The notes: generated by a model from the letters alone, not told the origin. Positions 42,841-52,345 are shown, counted from the first letter of the stretch. The stretch: DNA of 64,000 bases from Lentisphaerota bacterium (GCA_030590485.1 JAUUYL010000002.1:1-64000), one strand, 5' to 3'. Translations and numbers: made by a program.

Positions 42841-44178
42841 CTATTTCATCTGCGCAATAGCCAACTCTGCAGCATTCACCATAGGATACACGATTGGAGA
42901 AGCCGTAAGAGCCGGATGCGTACCAGTCTGAAACATTACCAAATCCTCAGCTGTCATCTTCTTTTGAATACAGGCTGAAAGCGTGTTAATCACCTCACCA
43001 ACCGCCACATCACCCATAACCTGACCGCCGATAATGACACCAGAAGATCTCTCAAACAAAAGCTTTGTTTTTGTTCCCCGCGCTCCTGGCATCCCGCCAG
43101 GGTGCCGATTCGAACTATCAACGGTGGATGCTACAATATCATACCCGGCCTGTCTGGCCATTGCCTCCGTAAGTCCTGCAGTTCCCATTGCAAGATCTCC
43201 AACCGCAGTCGACCATACACCCACAGTCCCTACACTCTCCCTCTTAATCCCGAACAAATTAGCCCCGGCAATACGAGCTTCAAATGTTGCAATAGATGCT
43301 AACTTCAATGCCGACGGTCTACCGTTGAAAAACGATACCTTCGTCGCGCAATCACCACAGGCGAAAATACTGTCATCAGATGTCTTCATATTGCGATCCA
43401 CCGCAACAGCACCATCGGCGCTGAGCTCCAACTCGGCCTGCCTGGCAAGATCAGAATTAGCCTTTGCACCAATACCCAATATCACAACATCCGCAGGGAT
43501 AGACTTCCCGCCTTCCAGCACAACTGTATCAACCGTTCCCTCTCCTGCTATTGAGACAACCTTTGCGCCCGACATAATATTAATACCGCGTGAGATAAGA
43601 TGATTCTCCATCTCAATACAAAACTCGTCATCATACGCAAGACTCAAACAATGAGGTGCTATTTCCACAATTGTTACATTCTGAACACCGCTCTTTTTGA
43701 TCTCGTCCGCAAACTCTATCCCAATAAAACCCCCTCCGATAATCACCACATCCTTTGCGTCTTTGAGACTCTCCTGAATAGAGGACAAATAATTCACATC
43801 CTTTACAACAGGAAAAACACCATCCATATCCAACCCGGGAATAGGGGGCGCAACAGGCTCAGACCCGCACGCCAATACCAAACGATCATACTGAACATCT
43901 TCACCGCTCGTCTTAAGAATCTTGTTCTCCTTATCCAAACTCAACACTTCAGCCACAAGAAGCTCAATGTCATTCTTTTCAAGTACACCATCAGGAATCA
44001 AATTCTTGTCCGGGCTTCCTACCGTCCCGAAAATATATGGAATTCCGCAAGGAATAAGCACTCGCTCTTCCTTACGTATCAAGCATATTGTCTTATCCTG
44101 ATAATGCCGTCTCGCCGTTATTGCCGCCGGTATCCCGGCCGCACTACCCCCTACTATTACTATATCTACTTTTTTCAT
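42841..44178 (-). CDS. FAD-dependent CoA-disulfide reductase / NADH oxidase-like enzyme
   Basis: The 445-residue flavoprotein has GGSAAGIPAAITARR for FAD, the single redox cysteine in VLIPCGIPYIFG (position about 43), NAD binding in VVIIGGGFIGIEFADEI, and the second FAD motif DSIFACGDCAT. The single Cys places it with CoA-disulfide reductases, NADH peroxidases/oxidases and persulfide reductases (Npsr-like), not with two-Cys reductases. A perfect sigma-54 promoter lies upstream and the second sigma-54 activator is divergent. A role in low-molecular-weight thiol or sulfane-sulfur balance is likely. Confidence 0.92.
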   Translation of the reverse strand: MKKVDIVIVGGSAAGIPAAITARRHYQDKTICLIRKEERVLIPCGIPYIFGTVGSPDKNLIPDGVLEKNDIELLVAEVLSLDKENKILKTSGEDVQYDRLVLACGSEPVAPPIPGLDMDGVFPVVKDVNYLSSIQESLKDAKDVVIIGGGFIGIEFADEIKKSGVQNVTIVEIAPHCLSLAYDDEFCIEMENHLISRGINIMSGAKVVSIAGEGTVDTVVLEGGKSIPADVVILGIGAKANSDLARQAELELSADGAVAVDRNMKTSDDSIFACGDCATKVSFFNGRPSALKLASIATFEARIAGANLFGIKRESVGTVGVWSTAVGDLAMGTAGLTEAMARQAGYDIVASTVDSSNRHPGGMPGARGTKTKLLFERSSGVIIGGQVMGDVAVGEVINTLSACIQKKMTAEDLVMFQTGTHPALTASPIVYPMVNAAELAIAQMK

Positions 44179-44438
44179 TTGCCTTCTCCTTAGTGATCAC
44201 ATGCATTCTGTCCTGATTCCAAAGTCCCACCTAAATACGCGCTCACAATATCCTCCGGCGCATCCACTGGCGCGCCAACTCCCGCCCCCAATCCAACGAA
44301 TGCCAACCCCCTGTATCATCCTCCTGCACACGTTCAAAAGCAGCATCTGGATCTAAAACTAAAAGACTAACTCCCAAAAAACATGGCAAAACTCTACCCT
44401 GACTGATTGTCAATCCGATATTTATACATCAAACACAT

Positions 44439-44455
44439 AGCATTACCCGTGCCAC
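44439..44455 (-). promoter_or_regulatory. Sigma-54 promoter of the CoA-disulfide-reductase-like operon
   Basis: The minus strand reads GTGGCACGGGTAATGCTA: TGGCACG at -24, TGC at -12, 10 bases between GG and GC. It is about 260 bases before the start at 44178, leaving a long leader in which I see no convincing gene. Confidence 0.83.
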
Positions 44456-44533
44456 ATATAGATATAAAGTTGCAACTAGTTGACAATGTTCATGTTATAT
44501 AGAATCAGAACACAAAAAAACAAGAACTCTTTG

Positions 44534-44546
44534 TTGCATTATGCAA
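44534..44546. promoter_or_regulatory. Activator palindrome TTGCATTATGCAA
   Basis: A perfect 13-bp palindrome about 80 bp upstream of the minus-strand -24 element and 220 bp before the divergent activator gene. A GTTGCAAC palindrome at 44469-44476 may be a second site. The rest of the 44179-44766 gap holds no recognised gene. Confidence 0.6.
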
Positions 44547-44766
44547 GACCTCAAGGAGGCATCTCGCATAATGCACGAGCAGTAAAGACGTCTCCTATAT
44601 TTTCGCAAATGAGATACAAAGACAGCCCAGAGCCTACGACGTTGATCAATAAAATATTATCGTTAATCGCCCGAATTCAGAATTCTCTTTCGAGATTCCG
44701 CTGTTATGATGAATCGTTAATTGCTAGCTTACACGTGGTCACCCACATAAAAAGAAAGATTATCGC

Positions 44767-46194
44767 GTGAATGATAACAGAAAGAAAACCAATCCAATGA
44801 CAGCATCTCATCCAGCTGTCGACGCCGAACTTCTGATCGACACTATACCCAACGGTCTAATCGTACTCGATTCCGGCTGCCGGATCCGGCGATGGAACAA
44901 AGCTATGGTGGATATAACCGGCTATTCGGAGCAAGATATCATCGGGAAGCCGTGTTCAATTCTTGAATTTTGTGACCCAGAGACAAAAGAACGACTCAAC
45001 TCAGAACAACAATGCCTGTCGGATGGTCAGCCTGACAAAGCACGCCTGAAAGAAATAGAATGCACGCTTCAGACTAAGTCCGGCGATACTGTGCCCGTCC
45101 GTAAAATTGGTCGAGTCATACAGAATGGCGAAGGAGAATCCATAGGAATCCTCGAGATACTTACTGATTTGAGGCCTATACGCGAACTGGAACAAAAGAT
45201 TCTTGCAATACAATCACAAAATGCTCAAGGCGGTCTCGAACGCCTGGTAGGGGAAAGCCATGCGATGCACGAAGTATACAACCGCATTTGTCTTGCAGGC
45301 AATTCCGATGTCACCGTACTCATCGAAGGCGAGACAGGAACAGGTAAAGAATTGGTAGCCGAAGCTATTCATTTGCAAGGCGATAGAAAAAATAAACCTC
45401 TAATAAAAGTCAATTGCTCAGCACTTACCGAAAGCCTTTTGGAAAGCGAATTATTCGGACATGTTAAAGGGGCGTTTACCGGCGCGATCAAAGACAAAGT
45501 CGGGCGCATCGAACTGGCTGAGGGCGGAACACTGTTTCTGGACGAGATAGGAGATATCAGCCCCCTGATTCAGCTGAAGCTACTACGGGTTCTGCAGGAT
45601 CATGAATACGAGCGCGTGGGCGAATCCACACCACGCAAGGCTAATGTGCGGTTCATTGCGGCGACCCATAGAGACCTAAAACAACGCATCACAGAGGGAA
45701 TGTTTCGAGAGGATTTCTACTACCGCATCCGGGTCTTCTCGATCGCAGTACCTCCGATTCGTAATCATAAAGAAGACATCCCGCTTCTCTGCAACAGCTT
45801 CATGCAAAGACTGAATACCAGCACAGGCAAACACATTACACATCTATCTCACGCCACCAACCATTGCCTCATGGACTACTGTTGGCCGGGAAACGTCAGA
45901 GAGTTGGAAAATGCAATCGAACACGCATTCGTTACATGTGGTGGCAATTGCATCGAAGCAGATGATCTGCCTCTCGAAATCCGCTCGCCACAGCAAAGAG
46001 CAGCTGAGTGTCAGCAATCAGGCAAAGTGATGCCACCAGCACCCTTAACACCATTAACCCAGGAAAACTTGATCAACACGTTACAAGCATGCAATTGGAA
46101 CCAATCCGAATCAGCACGCCAGCTGAACATCGACCGCACCACTGTATGGCGCAAAATGAAGCAGTGGAAGATTCAACCTCCCACACACAAATAA
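44767..46194 (+). CDS. Sigma-54 activator (PAS-AAA+-Fis)
   Basis: A 475-residue enhancer-binding protein. A PAS domain (about 20-145) contains a cysteine group ([10 protein letters not shown], then QQCLSD). The AAA+ core (160-390) has GETGTGKE, the sigma-54 contact loop GAFTGA and FLDEIGD. The C terminus is a Fis-type helix-turn-helix ([18 protein letters not shown]). The start is a GTG with a weak binding site; an ATG at 44797 is possible. It is divergent from the CoA-disulfide-reductase-like operon, whose -24/-12 promoter and TTGCATTATGCAA site lie between, so control of that operon is likely. Confidence 0.93.
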   Translation: MNDNRKKTNPMTASHPAVDAELLIDTIPNGLIVLDSGCRIRRWNKAMVDITGYSEQDIIGKPCSILEFCDPETKERLNSEQQCLSDGQPDKARLKEIECTLQTKSGDTVPVRKIGRVIQNGEGESIGILEILTDLRPIRELEQKILAIQSQNAQGGLERLVGESHAMHEVYNRICLAGNSDVTVLIEGETGTGKELVAEAIHLQGDRKNKPLIKVNCSALTESLLESELFGHVKGAFTGAIKDKVGRIELAEGGTLFLDEIGDISPLIQLKLLRVLQDHEYERVGESTPRKANVRFIAATHRDLKQRITEGMFREDFYYRIRVFSIAVPPIRNHKEDIPLLCNSFMQRLNTSTGKHITHLSHATNHCLMDYCWPGNVRELENAIEHAFVTCGGNCIEADDLPLEIRSPQQRAAECQQSGKVMPPAPLTPLTQENLINTLQACNWNQSESARQLNIDRTTVWRKMKQWKIQPPTHK

Positions 46195-46207
46195 AGCGCA
46201 TGCATCT

Positions 46208-46555
46208 TTATTTACCATCAAATTCTCGATCCAGAATCTCCCTGACTTGCTCGGAAGTCTGTATACTGGTTGTAGCCACTACCGCTTTGCCGCCCCGGAA
46301 ATAAACAGTAAAGGGCAGACCCCTGAATTCAGCACATTCAGGAAGATTCTTTATGTAAGAGGCCGCAGGCCCATCGAAATCCTGATCAAAAAAAGATACA
46401 TTTGAATATTCATCACGCAAGTCTCGCATTGCAGCGTAGACAGGCAGACACATAGGCCCCATTCTACCACAACAAATCATTACATTTTTATGCGTATCCA
46501 ATGCGTCTTTAAGTTCTTGCTCTGCTTCGAGATGTTTTAGAGTTGTATTTAACAT
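46208..46555 (-). CDS. Thioredoxin-like protein with an atypical cysteine motif
   Basis: A 115-residue thioredoxin-fold protein (VSFFDQDFDGPAA..., cis-Pro region RGLPFTVYFRGGK). In place of WCGPC the helix start reads VMICCGRMGPMCLPVYAAM, so the resolving cysteine is eight residues from the first pair. It is encoded 11 bases after trxB, so it is probably a specific partner of that reductase. I recall similar thioredoxin-like proteins beside trxB in sulfate reducers. The substrate is unknown; it converges on the activator gene. Confidence 0.85.
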   Translation of the reverse strand: MLNTTLKHLEAEQELKDALDTHKNVMICCGRMGPMCLPVYAAMRDLRDEYSNVSFFDQDFDGPAASYIKNLPECAEFRGLPFTVYFRGGKAVVATTSIQTSEQVREILDREFDGK

Positions 46556-46566
46556 GTTTTGCTCCC

Positions 46567-47487
46567 TTATTTAACGTTCATTTCTAAATATTTCTGTGCG
46601 TCCAAAGCCGCCATGCACCCAGTGCCTGCAGCAATAACAGCCTGCTTATAGTGCGGATCAGCCACATCACCACACGCAAAGACACCTGCGGCTGATGTGC
46701 GAGTTGAACCGGGCTCAATTCGCACAAAACCCAGCGAATCACAATCAATTAAATCCCGAAACAATTCCGTCTTGGGATCATGCCCGATAGCAACGAATAT
46801 GCCATCACAATCCATATGTTCCGTATCATTAGTGTCCGGTTTTCTGAGCGTCACACCGGTTACTAGATCCTCTCCTATAATTTCATCTATAACCCTCGGT
46901 ATCATCCATTTAATTTTTGGATTACCCCTCGCTTTCTCAACCTCTACAGGCGCAGCTCGTAAGTAATCACGACGATGTACGATTGTAACTGACTTAGCAA
47001 ACCTAGTCAGAAATATTGCATCCTCCATGGCCGTATTACCACCTCCCACAACAATTACATCAAGATTCCGATAAAACGCACCATCGCATGTAGCGCAACC
47101 GGAGATACCCTTGCCGTAATATTTTGCTTCAGAGGCAATAGGCAATCTTCGCGCCATCGCGCCAGTCGCAACAACAATCGCTCGCGTTTCGATCGGCTCA
47201 TCCCCGCATGTCAAAACATAACCGCCAGCCAACGCCTTTACAGACGTAACAACACCACTTACAAACCTGGCGCCAAATCGCTCCGCCTGCTTTCTAAACA
47301 ACCCCATCAATTCCATTCCCGATACAGCATCAGGAAAACCCGGATAGTTCTCAACCTCACAGGAAACGATCAATTGTCCGCCAGGCGCATTTCCTTCAAC
47401 AACAAGTGGCCTCAAATCTGCCCGGGCCGCATAAATTGCCGCCGTAAGTCCAGCCGGACCCGTCCCCATAATAACAACATTGTCCAT
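46567..47487 (-). CDS. trxB: Thioredoxin-disulfide reductase
   Basis: A 306-residue FAD enzyme: GTGPAGLTAAIYAARADLRP, the active-site CATCDGAFYR, NADPH domain VVGGGNTAMEDAIFLTR with HRRDYLRAAP, and FACGDVADPHYKQAV. The HRR motif favours NADPH. Two thioredoxin partners are candidates: the adjacent atypical one and the TrxA at 59011 at the head of the same strand run. Confidence 0.96.
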   Translation of the reverse strand: MDNVVIMGTGPAGLTAAIYAARADLRPLVVEGNAPGGQLIVSCEVENYPGFPDAVSGMELMGLFRKQAERFGARFVSGVVTSVKALAGGYVLTCGDEPIETRAIVVATGAMARRLPIASEAKYYGKGISGCATCDGAFYRNLDVIVVGGGNTAMEDAIFLTRFAKSVTIVHRRDYLRAAPVEVEKARGNPKIKWMIPRVIDEIIGEDLVTGVTLRKPDTNDTEHMDCDGIFVAIGHDPKTELFRDLIDCDSLGFVRIEPGSTRTSAAGVFACGDVADPHYKQAVIAAGTGCMAALDAQKYLEMNVK

Positions 47488-47515
47488 ATCAACACCTCAT
47501 CCTTTACCTACCATA

Positions 47516-48226
47516 TCAAGATGATTTCTTCACAGCAGCTGTTTTACTCATCCAGGAAGCTAAACGACCCCTGAGATTCTTTATGGGATACCCTCTGATA
47601 AGCCATAAGCGGCGTAACCTTTGCATCTTATGAAACATCAAAATGCGTTCTCTTCCCATCGTACCTGGATTCCGCAAATTCCAATGCTTGTAAACTCCAG
47701 AAATATCAATTTTCCGAAAAAGACGTCTTATGATTCCCGGAAAATGATCCACAATAAGCGCAGTTTGGAAGTCAATTAAAGATGGCTTGCCGTCGTCTCT
47801 AACAAGAATATTTCGCCTGACCCGCAAATCGAGGTGCACAACTCCTGCGGCATGCATGTCCTGAACCAATTGTTCCAATGCAGGACAAAAAGACGCATCA
47901 ACTGGTTTTCCCGATTTCGCCATATCACTTAGCGTCATGCCAAGAACATATCGGTATCGCAATCCAAACTTGCCATATTCTCTGACATCATCAGGTGTAT
48001 TGCCGACATCATGCAAGCGACGCAAGATACGCAACTCATTCCAAAGTATGCATTTTGCAACAGAATATTTAAACAAGAACGGCGAATGACTATAATCTTT
48101 TACTACCCACTGAACACCATCCTGCTCCTCAATACTAACTCTGGCATTAGCCCATCGACGATCATCATTGGCAAGAAAACAAACGTGCCTGCTATTCGAA
48201 GAACACTTCTCATCGTTGATTGACAT
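47516..48226 (-). CDS. Small protein-kinase-like (RIO/Kdo-kinase-type) protein
   Basis: A 236-residue kinase-fold protein. The catalytic loop is VVHLDLRVRRNILV (HxDLxxxN form), and a metal-binding region SLIDFQTAL follows in the DFG position. An N-terminal lysine in WVVKDYS is a candidate ATP contact. It resembles lipopolysaccharide (Kdo) kinases and RIO-type kinases. Why it sits between an isoprenylcysteine-methyltransferase-like protein and trxB is unclear; both may act on membrane lipids or envelope components. Confidence 0.8.
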   Translation of the reverse strand: MSINDEKCSSNSRHVCFLANDDRRWANARVSIEEQDGVQWVVKDYSHSPFLFKYSVAKCILWNELRILRRLHDVGNTPDDVREYGKFGLRYRYVLGMTLSDMAKSGKPVDASFCPALEQLVQDMHAAGVVHLDLRVRRNILVRDDGKPSLIDFQTALIVDHFPGIIRRLFRKIDISGVYKHWNLRNPGTMGRERILMFHKMQRLRRLWLIRGYPIKNLRGRLASWMSKTAAVKKSS

Positions 48227-48238
48227 ATGCCAAACCTT

Positions 48239-48817
48239 CTATCTTATCCGAAACCAAATAAATGCCGCGACTAATCCTGTCAAAACCCCCGCAAGATTCG
48301 TCCATCCATGATTCTGCACGAACAAACGCCACTCCCAGACCCAAAGCGTTCCGCCATCCATACCTCTAAGCGAAGGCAAGAAACGGTTTACCTTTTTGCA
48401 ATAATCCTGATACGACGCACCGAATATCTCAGTCAGAACTTTTTCCTCACGCTTAACGCGGTTGTTCATGTAGAAGAAGTAAAGAACAGTCATCACGGGA
48501 ATAGTGAACCAGATATGCAACAGCAGAAGAAATCCCAAGACAACAAAAAAACGACCAAGATACATGGGATTCCGAACATGCTTGTACAAACCATTAAATG
48601 CCAATTCGCCCTGTTTGTCTAATGATGCAAAACACCAGAGCTGAATAAATTCTCCAAATAAAGCGACAGCGAATGCCGGCCAATACCATCCCGGCTCCGC
48701 AAAAAAGAGAAGCAAGGCAAACAGCGTAAGAACAATTAAAACTCTGTATGCTGTCAAAACCCCCCGTAGAAACGGATTACTAAACACACTATTCACTTTT
48801 TCAACGACTTTTTGCAT
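48239..48817 (-). CDS. Isoprenylcysteine methyltransferase/PEMT-like membrane protein
   Basis: A 192-residue membrane protein with about four helices. The SAM-binding family signature is GLYKHVRNPMYLGRFFVVLGF, then RVKREEKVLTEIFGASYQDYCKKVNRFLP. Bacterial members methylate small or membrane substrates, mostly undefined. It precedes the kinase-like gene by 13 bases and follows the DUF302 gene in the thiol/efflux run. Confidence 0.87.
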   Translation of the reverse strand: MQKVVEKVNSVFSNPFLRGVLTAYRVLIVLTLFALLLFFAEPGWYWPAFAVALFGEFIQLWCFASLDKQGELAFNGLYKHVRNPMYLGRFFVVLGFLLLLHIWFTIPVMTVLYFFYMNNRVKREEKVLTEIFGASYQDYCKKVNRFLPSLRGMDGGTLWVWEWRLFVQNHGWTNLAGVLTGLVAAFIWFRIR

Positions 48818-48848
48818 ATTAGACTCTCATTGTTCTCTGCTATCAAAA

Positions 48849-49361
48849 TTAATCATTGATGATGCGTTTCAGCATCATTCTCTCATTCTTCGCCACTGAT
48901 GACCCCATGATCTTTGCGAGATTCCCGCCAAATATTTTACCGATAAAGCCCATGTTCATCCCGGAAATATACACATTCCCATCTTCACCTTTATAAACGC
49001 CCCAGGCACAAGGCATCAACGTCGCGAATTCCGGATTTGTCATAAGAATATCTTTGGCATGCGTTGCGTGGCAATATTCTACAATCCTGACTTGGTCACT
49101 CATCTCGATATCATATTTAGCCATAGCCTTGTTCATGTTACGAATCGCAGGGCATTGCCAGCCATTAGCTTCTATAGCGGCTTTGAGTTGCGTGCTGGTC
49201 TCCTCTACGCTGTCATATCGACTTTGATGCGTGACCAGCATCACACCCGGCATCACCTGCCAGACAATAACACCTGTGACTATAATTCCCGCCGCCAGCC
49301 CCAACACAAACGATACAACTCTTTTTTTGCCACCCTGTTCCTGCTCAACTACGTTCTTCAT
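48849..49361 (-). CDS. DUF302 protein with an N-terminal membrane anchor
   Basis: A 170-residue protein: a cytoplasmic lead, one membrane helix (RVVSFVLGLAAGIIVTGVIVW) and a DUF302 domain (DSVEETSTQLKAAIEANGW, RIVEYCHATHAKDIL, LMPCAWGVYKGEDGNVYISGMN). DUF302 proteins occur in sulfur- and redox-related clusters with no fixed function. The domain probably faces the periplasm. Confidence 0.87.
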   Translation of the reverse strand: MKNVVEQEQGGKKRVVSFVLGLAAGIIVTGVIVWQVMPGVMLVTHQSRYDSVEETSTQLKAAIEANGWQCPAIRNMNKAMAKYDIEMSDQVRIVEYCHATHAKDILMTNPEFATLMPCAWGVYKGEDGNVYISGMNMGFIGKIFGGNLAKIMGSSVAKNERMMLKRIIND

Positions 49362-49450
49362 ATTTACTCTTCCCCCATCTTTCCGGCTTCTTCAGCCCTT
49401 TGTTAACCATGTTCATTTCACAGGAACTTACATTTCCCTTTTATTATTAA

Positions 49451-49807
49451 TTAGAATGTTAAAACTTTATCACTGCCCACGACCCACCTCGCAAGATCAG
49501 GCATTGTGGAACTTTCTACGCCATCAAAATACGGGGCGTTCTTATGAATTCCACATCTCACCATACATGTTCCGCACGCCTTAACAACAACACCTTTAGC
49601 AATAAGATCTTTAAGTATTGTCGTCAGATCCTGATCATACTCTGCAGGTGGCTTGCAAATATCTCTAGCCATATCCACAGAATCATTCATCAAGAAAATT
49701 CTAACTTCCTGCTCTTCATCAAGCAGCTTATCGGCAAGCCGCAACCCATTCCATGTAACATCCGTACCGTCGTACGACTGTCGGTTAAATATGATTAATG
49801 TCTTCAT
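49451..49807 (-). CDS. DsrE/DsrF-family sulfur-relay-like protein
   Basis: A 118-residue protein (MKTLIIFNRQSYDGTDVTWNGLRLADKLL) with the DsrE fold and the cysteine cluster VVKACGTCMVRCGIHK near residues 75-90, the position of the persulfide-carrying cysteine in DsrE/TusD relatives. It may carry sulfane sulfur for the thiol enzymes encoded around it. Confidence 0.87.
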   Translation of the reverse strand: MKTLIIFNRQSYDGTDVTWNGLRLADKLLDEEQEVRIFLMNDSVDMARDICKPPAEYDQDLTTILKDLIAKGVVVKACGTCMVRCGIHKNAPYFDGVESSTMPDLARWVVGSDKVLTF

Positions 49808-49850
49808 TTACACTCTTATGCCTTTCTTTTGTGCCTATATCTCCTTTAAC

Positions 49851-50246
49851 CTAATCTGCCAGCACGACATCAAACTCTGGCGGCGTGACGACATGCTTCA
49901 CTACCGTGCAGATATTGGCCATTCTTAAAACAGCTTTTCTGTGCTTCTCGGGGAAATCCTCGGGAAGCGTAATCTCGATTCGCATCGGGCTGAATAATTT
50001 GTTCTCGGGATTCTGTTCCGCCCGAAGCTGCACACCCAATCCTTCCGCATTCAGTTTTCGCTCATTACAATATTCCAAGACATAAATCCCAACACATGTT
50101 GCAATCGAAACAAAAAAAAGATCAAACGGCTCTGGCGCAGATCCGGCTCCACCATTCTTAACAGATTGGTCTGTCTTGACAGTTCGCCCGCCATAGCGAG
50201 CGTCAACTTTTTTGCCGCCTGGAAATGTTACAGATATATCTTTCAT
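49851..50246 (-). CDS. OsmC/Ohr-family peroxiredoxin-like protein
   Basis: A 131-residue OsmC-fold protein starting MKDISVTFPGGKKVDARYGG. Both family cysteines are visible: FVSIATCVGIYVLEYC and MANICTVVKHV. OsmC/Ohr reduce organic peroxides using dihydrolipoyl or other thiols; YhfA-like members have other roles. The start at 50246 is chosen over an ATG at 50267 that overlaps the upstream gene. Confidence 0.87.
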   Translation of the reverse strand: MKDISVTFPGGKKVDARYGGRTVKTDQSVKNGGAGSAPEPFDLFFVSIATCVGIYVLEYCNERKLNAEGLGVQLRAEQNPENKLFSPMRIEITLPEDFPEKHRKAVLRMANICTVVKHVVTPPEFDVVLAD

Positions 50247-50257
50247 TTGAATCAACC

Positions 50258-51649
50258 TTACTCGCATTCTCCTGCTTCAGCGTTCTGCGCAGGTTCTTCT
50301 TGGATGTCTAAGGTCTCCAAGGCGTTTTCGCATGCCTCTACAATCGCACTGCGTGAAGGAAGAGAACTTTGCCAGGGTTGAGCGCTGTAACTAAGTTTTG
50401 ACAGTTCTTTCAATGACATGGATTGCTGAATTGCCAATGTGATAATGTCAATTTTGTCTGTCGTAGACAATTTGCTCAACACCTGGGCGCCTATTATTTG
50501 TTGAGTCTTTCTGCTGGCTACAATTTTTACCTTTAGTGTTTCCGCGCCGGGCATCATCGGGAAAAGCGTAGTAGTTTCGCCATACCCGCATACCGTATCG
50601 ATACCACGGCTGACAGCAACAGTTTCCGTTAAACCTGTCGAGGCAATACGCCAATCTTCTACGCAAGTTGCAGCTCCGTTGTAAAAACCTTTAAGCTCAC
50701 CACCTTTGCCAGCAAGAACAGATGCTGCTATTTTCGCCATCGGTACAGCATTCGTAGCCAATTTCCCTCCGATCTCCACCTTGTCAATCGCAGAATAGAA
50801 GCTGCAGCAATCTCCGGCGGCATAGACATCTGGTATATTTGTCATCATCTGTGAGTCAACCACTATACCGTCACGAGTCATCGTTAGATCCGAATCCAGA
50901 AACAGATCAACATCCGGCTTCATTCCAACTGCAAGACAAACAAAATCTTTCCCAGGATCAAGATCAATTGCATCTCCATTTGACAATCGAACCTGGCGCA
51001 CGCTGGAACCAACAGTCTCAAGCGCTTCAACTTGTGTGTTGAATGCTAAGTGAGCACCTTTTCCCTCCAAGGCCGCATGCAGAGGAACACTCATATCCTT
51101 ATCAATCATGTTTGGTAACGCATGTGATGCCATATCAATCAACCATGTCTCAATACCGCGAACCTGATAGGCTTGCGCTTGTTCAACTCCAATTGCTCCA
51201 GCGCCAATGACAATAGCCCGCTTGGCGCCATTTTCTATTCTATCAATAATGCCAGTTATATCCTGCCCAGTTTTAACGGTGAAAACATTGCTCGACTCAG
51301 CGCCAGATATCGGTGGACGTACTGGAGAAGCTCCAGTAGCAATGAACAAGGTTTCGTAAAGATAAGTTTCGCCAACATCATCCACAACCTGCTTATTCTC
51401 GAAATCAACGGAGATAACATTATGTCGAATAAGGTCAACCCCGACATCTGTAACTAACTCATCACGCTTTTGCACTTTCGAGGCATCAATCAGCCCCTCA
51501 ATAACATAAGGAATAGCGCAACATACCATTGAATGCGGCTCTGGCCGGAACATCGTAATGCTAACATCCGGTTTCAACTTTTTCAACTTACGCGCAAAGG
51601 TAATCCCTGCAGGCCCTCCGCCTATTATAACAACATCTCGTTTCTCCAT
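50258..51649 (-). CDS. FAD/NAD-dependent pyridine nucleotide-disulfide oxidoreductase
   Basis: A 463-residue flavoprotein related to the one at 42841: GGGPAGITFARKLKKL, a Cys-Cys in HSMVCCAIPYVIEG at the redox-cysteine position, NAD motif AIVIGAGAIGVEQAQAY, and DVYAAGDCCSF. The doubled cysteine and its setting among DsrE, OsmC and thioredoxin proteins suggest a CoA-disulfide, persulfide or peroxide reductase. The substrate is not determined. Confidence 0.9.
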   Translation of the reverse strand: MEKRDVVIIGGGPAGITFARKLKKLKPDVSITMFRPEPHSMVCCAIPYVIEGLIDASKVQKRDELVTDVGVDLIRHNVISVDFENKQVVDDVGETYLYETLFIATGASPVRPPISGAESSNVFTVKTGQDITGIIDRIENGAKRAIVIGAGAIGVEQAQAYQVRGIETWLIDMASHALPNMIDKDMSVPLHAALEGKGAHLAFNTQVEALETVGSSVRQVRLSNGDAIDLDPGKDFVCLAVGMKPDVDLFLDSDLTMTRDGIVVDSQMMTNIPDVYAAGDCCSFYSAIDKVEIGGKLATNAVPMAKIAASVLAGKGGELKGFYNGAATCVEDWRIASTGLTETVAVSRGIDTVCGYGETTTLFPMMPGAETLKVKIVASRKTQQIIGAQVLSKLSTTDKIDIITLAIQQSMSLKELSKLSYSAQPWQSSLPSRSAIVEACENALETLDIQEEPAQNAEAGECE

Positions 51650-51680
51650 AATTCTTCTCCATTACTTTTCGCATTTACAT

Positions 51681-52292
51681 TCACAGGCGGGCATCAGACT
51701 CATCCTTATTAGCGTGACATCGCTCTGCTATCATAGAATCCAACACGTCTTCATAATCGCCTTGTTGCCGTAACCCAACCAATCGCTCGACCTCCTCGCC
51801 GCCATCAAAGAACAGCACGGCAGGAATACCCATAATATTATTTGGGCGTGCCAGTTCGCGAGCAACATCCATGTTGACCTTGCATATCACTGCACGATTG
51901 CCATATTTCTTAGCCAACTTATCGATAGTTGGGGCCAAACGACGACATGGACCGCAGTAGTCTGAATAGAAATCGGCCAAACACGGCACTTGCGCCTTTA
52001 CAACATAGCGTTCAAACTCCGCTACACTATTAACATGCATAACAACGCCTTCTTGCGTCATATTCCCCAGTGACCCGGCTCCCTCTTCTGTGGCAATACT
52101 TTCCTTTGCCTGGGATTGTAAAGACCCCGCATAAGAAAAGGCAAAGAGCAACCCCAGTATACCACCAAAGATAGCGCCCCGGATAGGATTGGCAGTCAAA
52201 GGACATGCGCCCGAAGAACACTTACCGAAATAGCCCATAATGCCACCTACCGCAACGCCCAATACAACACCTAAAATAAGTCGTGTAGTCAT
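51681..52292 (-). CDS. DUF6132-type membrane segment fused to thioredoxin
   Basis: A 203-residue protein. Residues 1-60 hold two hydrophobic helices around GYFGKCSSGACPLTANP, matching the small DUF6132 membrane family. Residues about 85-195 are a thioredoxin domain with the active site DFYSDYCGPCRRLAP and cis-Pro IMGIPAVLFFDGG. The fusion would tether a thioredoxin at the membrane. Placed between an RND pump and a flavoprotein reductase. Confidence 0.87.
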   Translation of the reverse strand: MTTRLILGVVLGVAVGGIMGYFGKCSSGACPLTANPIRGAIFGGILGLLFAFSYAGSLQSQAKESIATEEGAGSLGNMTQEGVVMHVNSVAEFERYVVKAQVPCLADFYSDYCGPCRRLAPTIDKLAKKYGNRAVICKVNMDVARELARPNNIMGIPAVLFFDGGEEVERLVGLRQQGDYEDVLDSMIAERCHANKDESDARL

Positions 52293-52345
52293 AATATATT
52301 CACCTCCAGAGATTAGATTCTATTGCCTCAATTAACATTTCTTCC

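Noticed and set aside
44243-44413. Minus-strand open frame of about 56 codons starting at a TTG in the leader of the CoA-disulfide-reductase-like gene
   Set aside because: It has no ribosome binding site, begins close to the predicted transcription start, and matches no family I know; kept out of the feature list.
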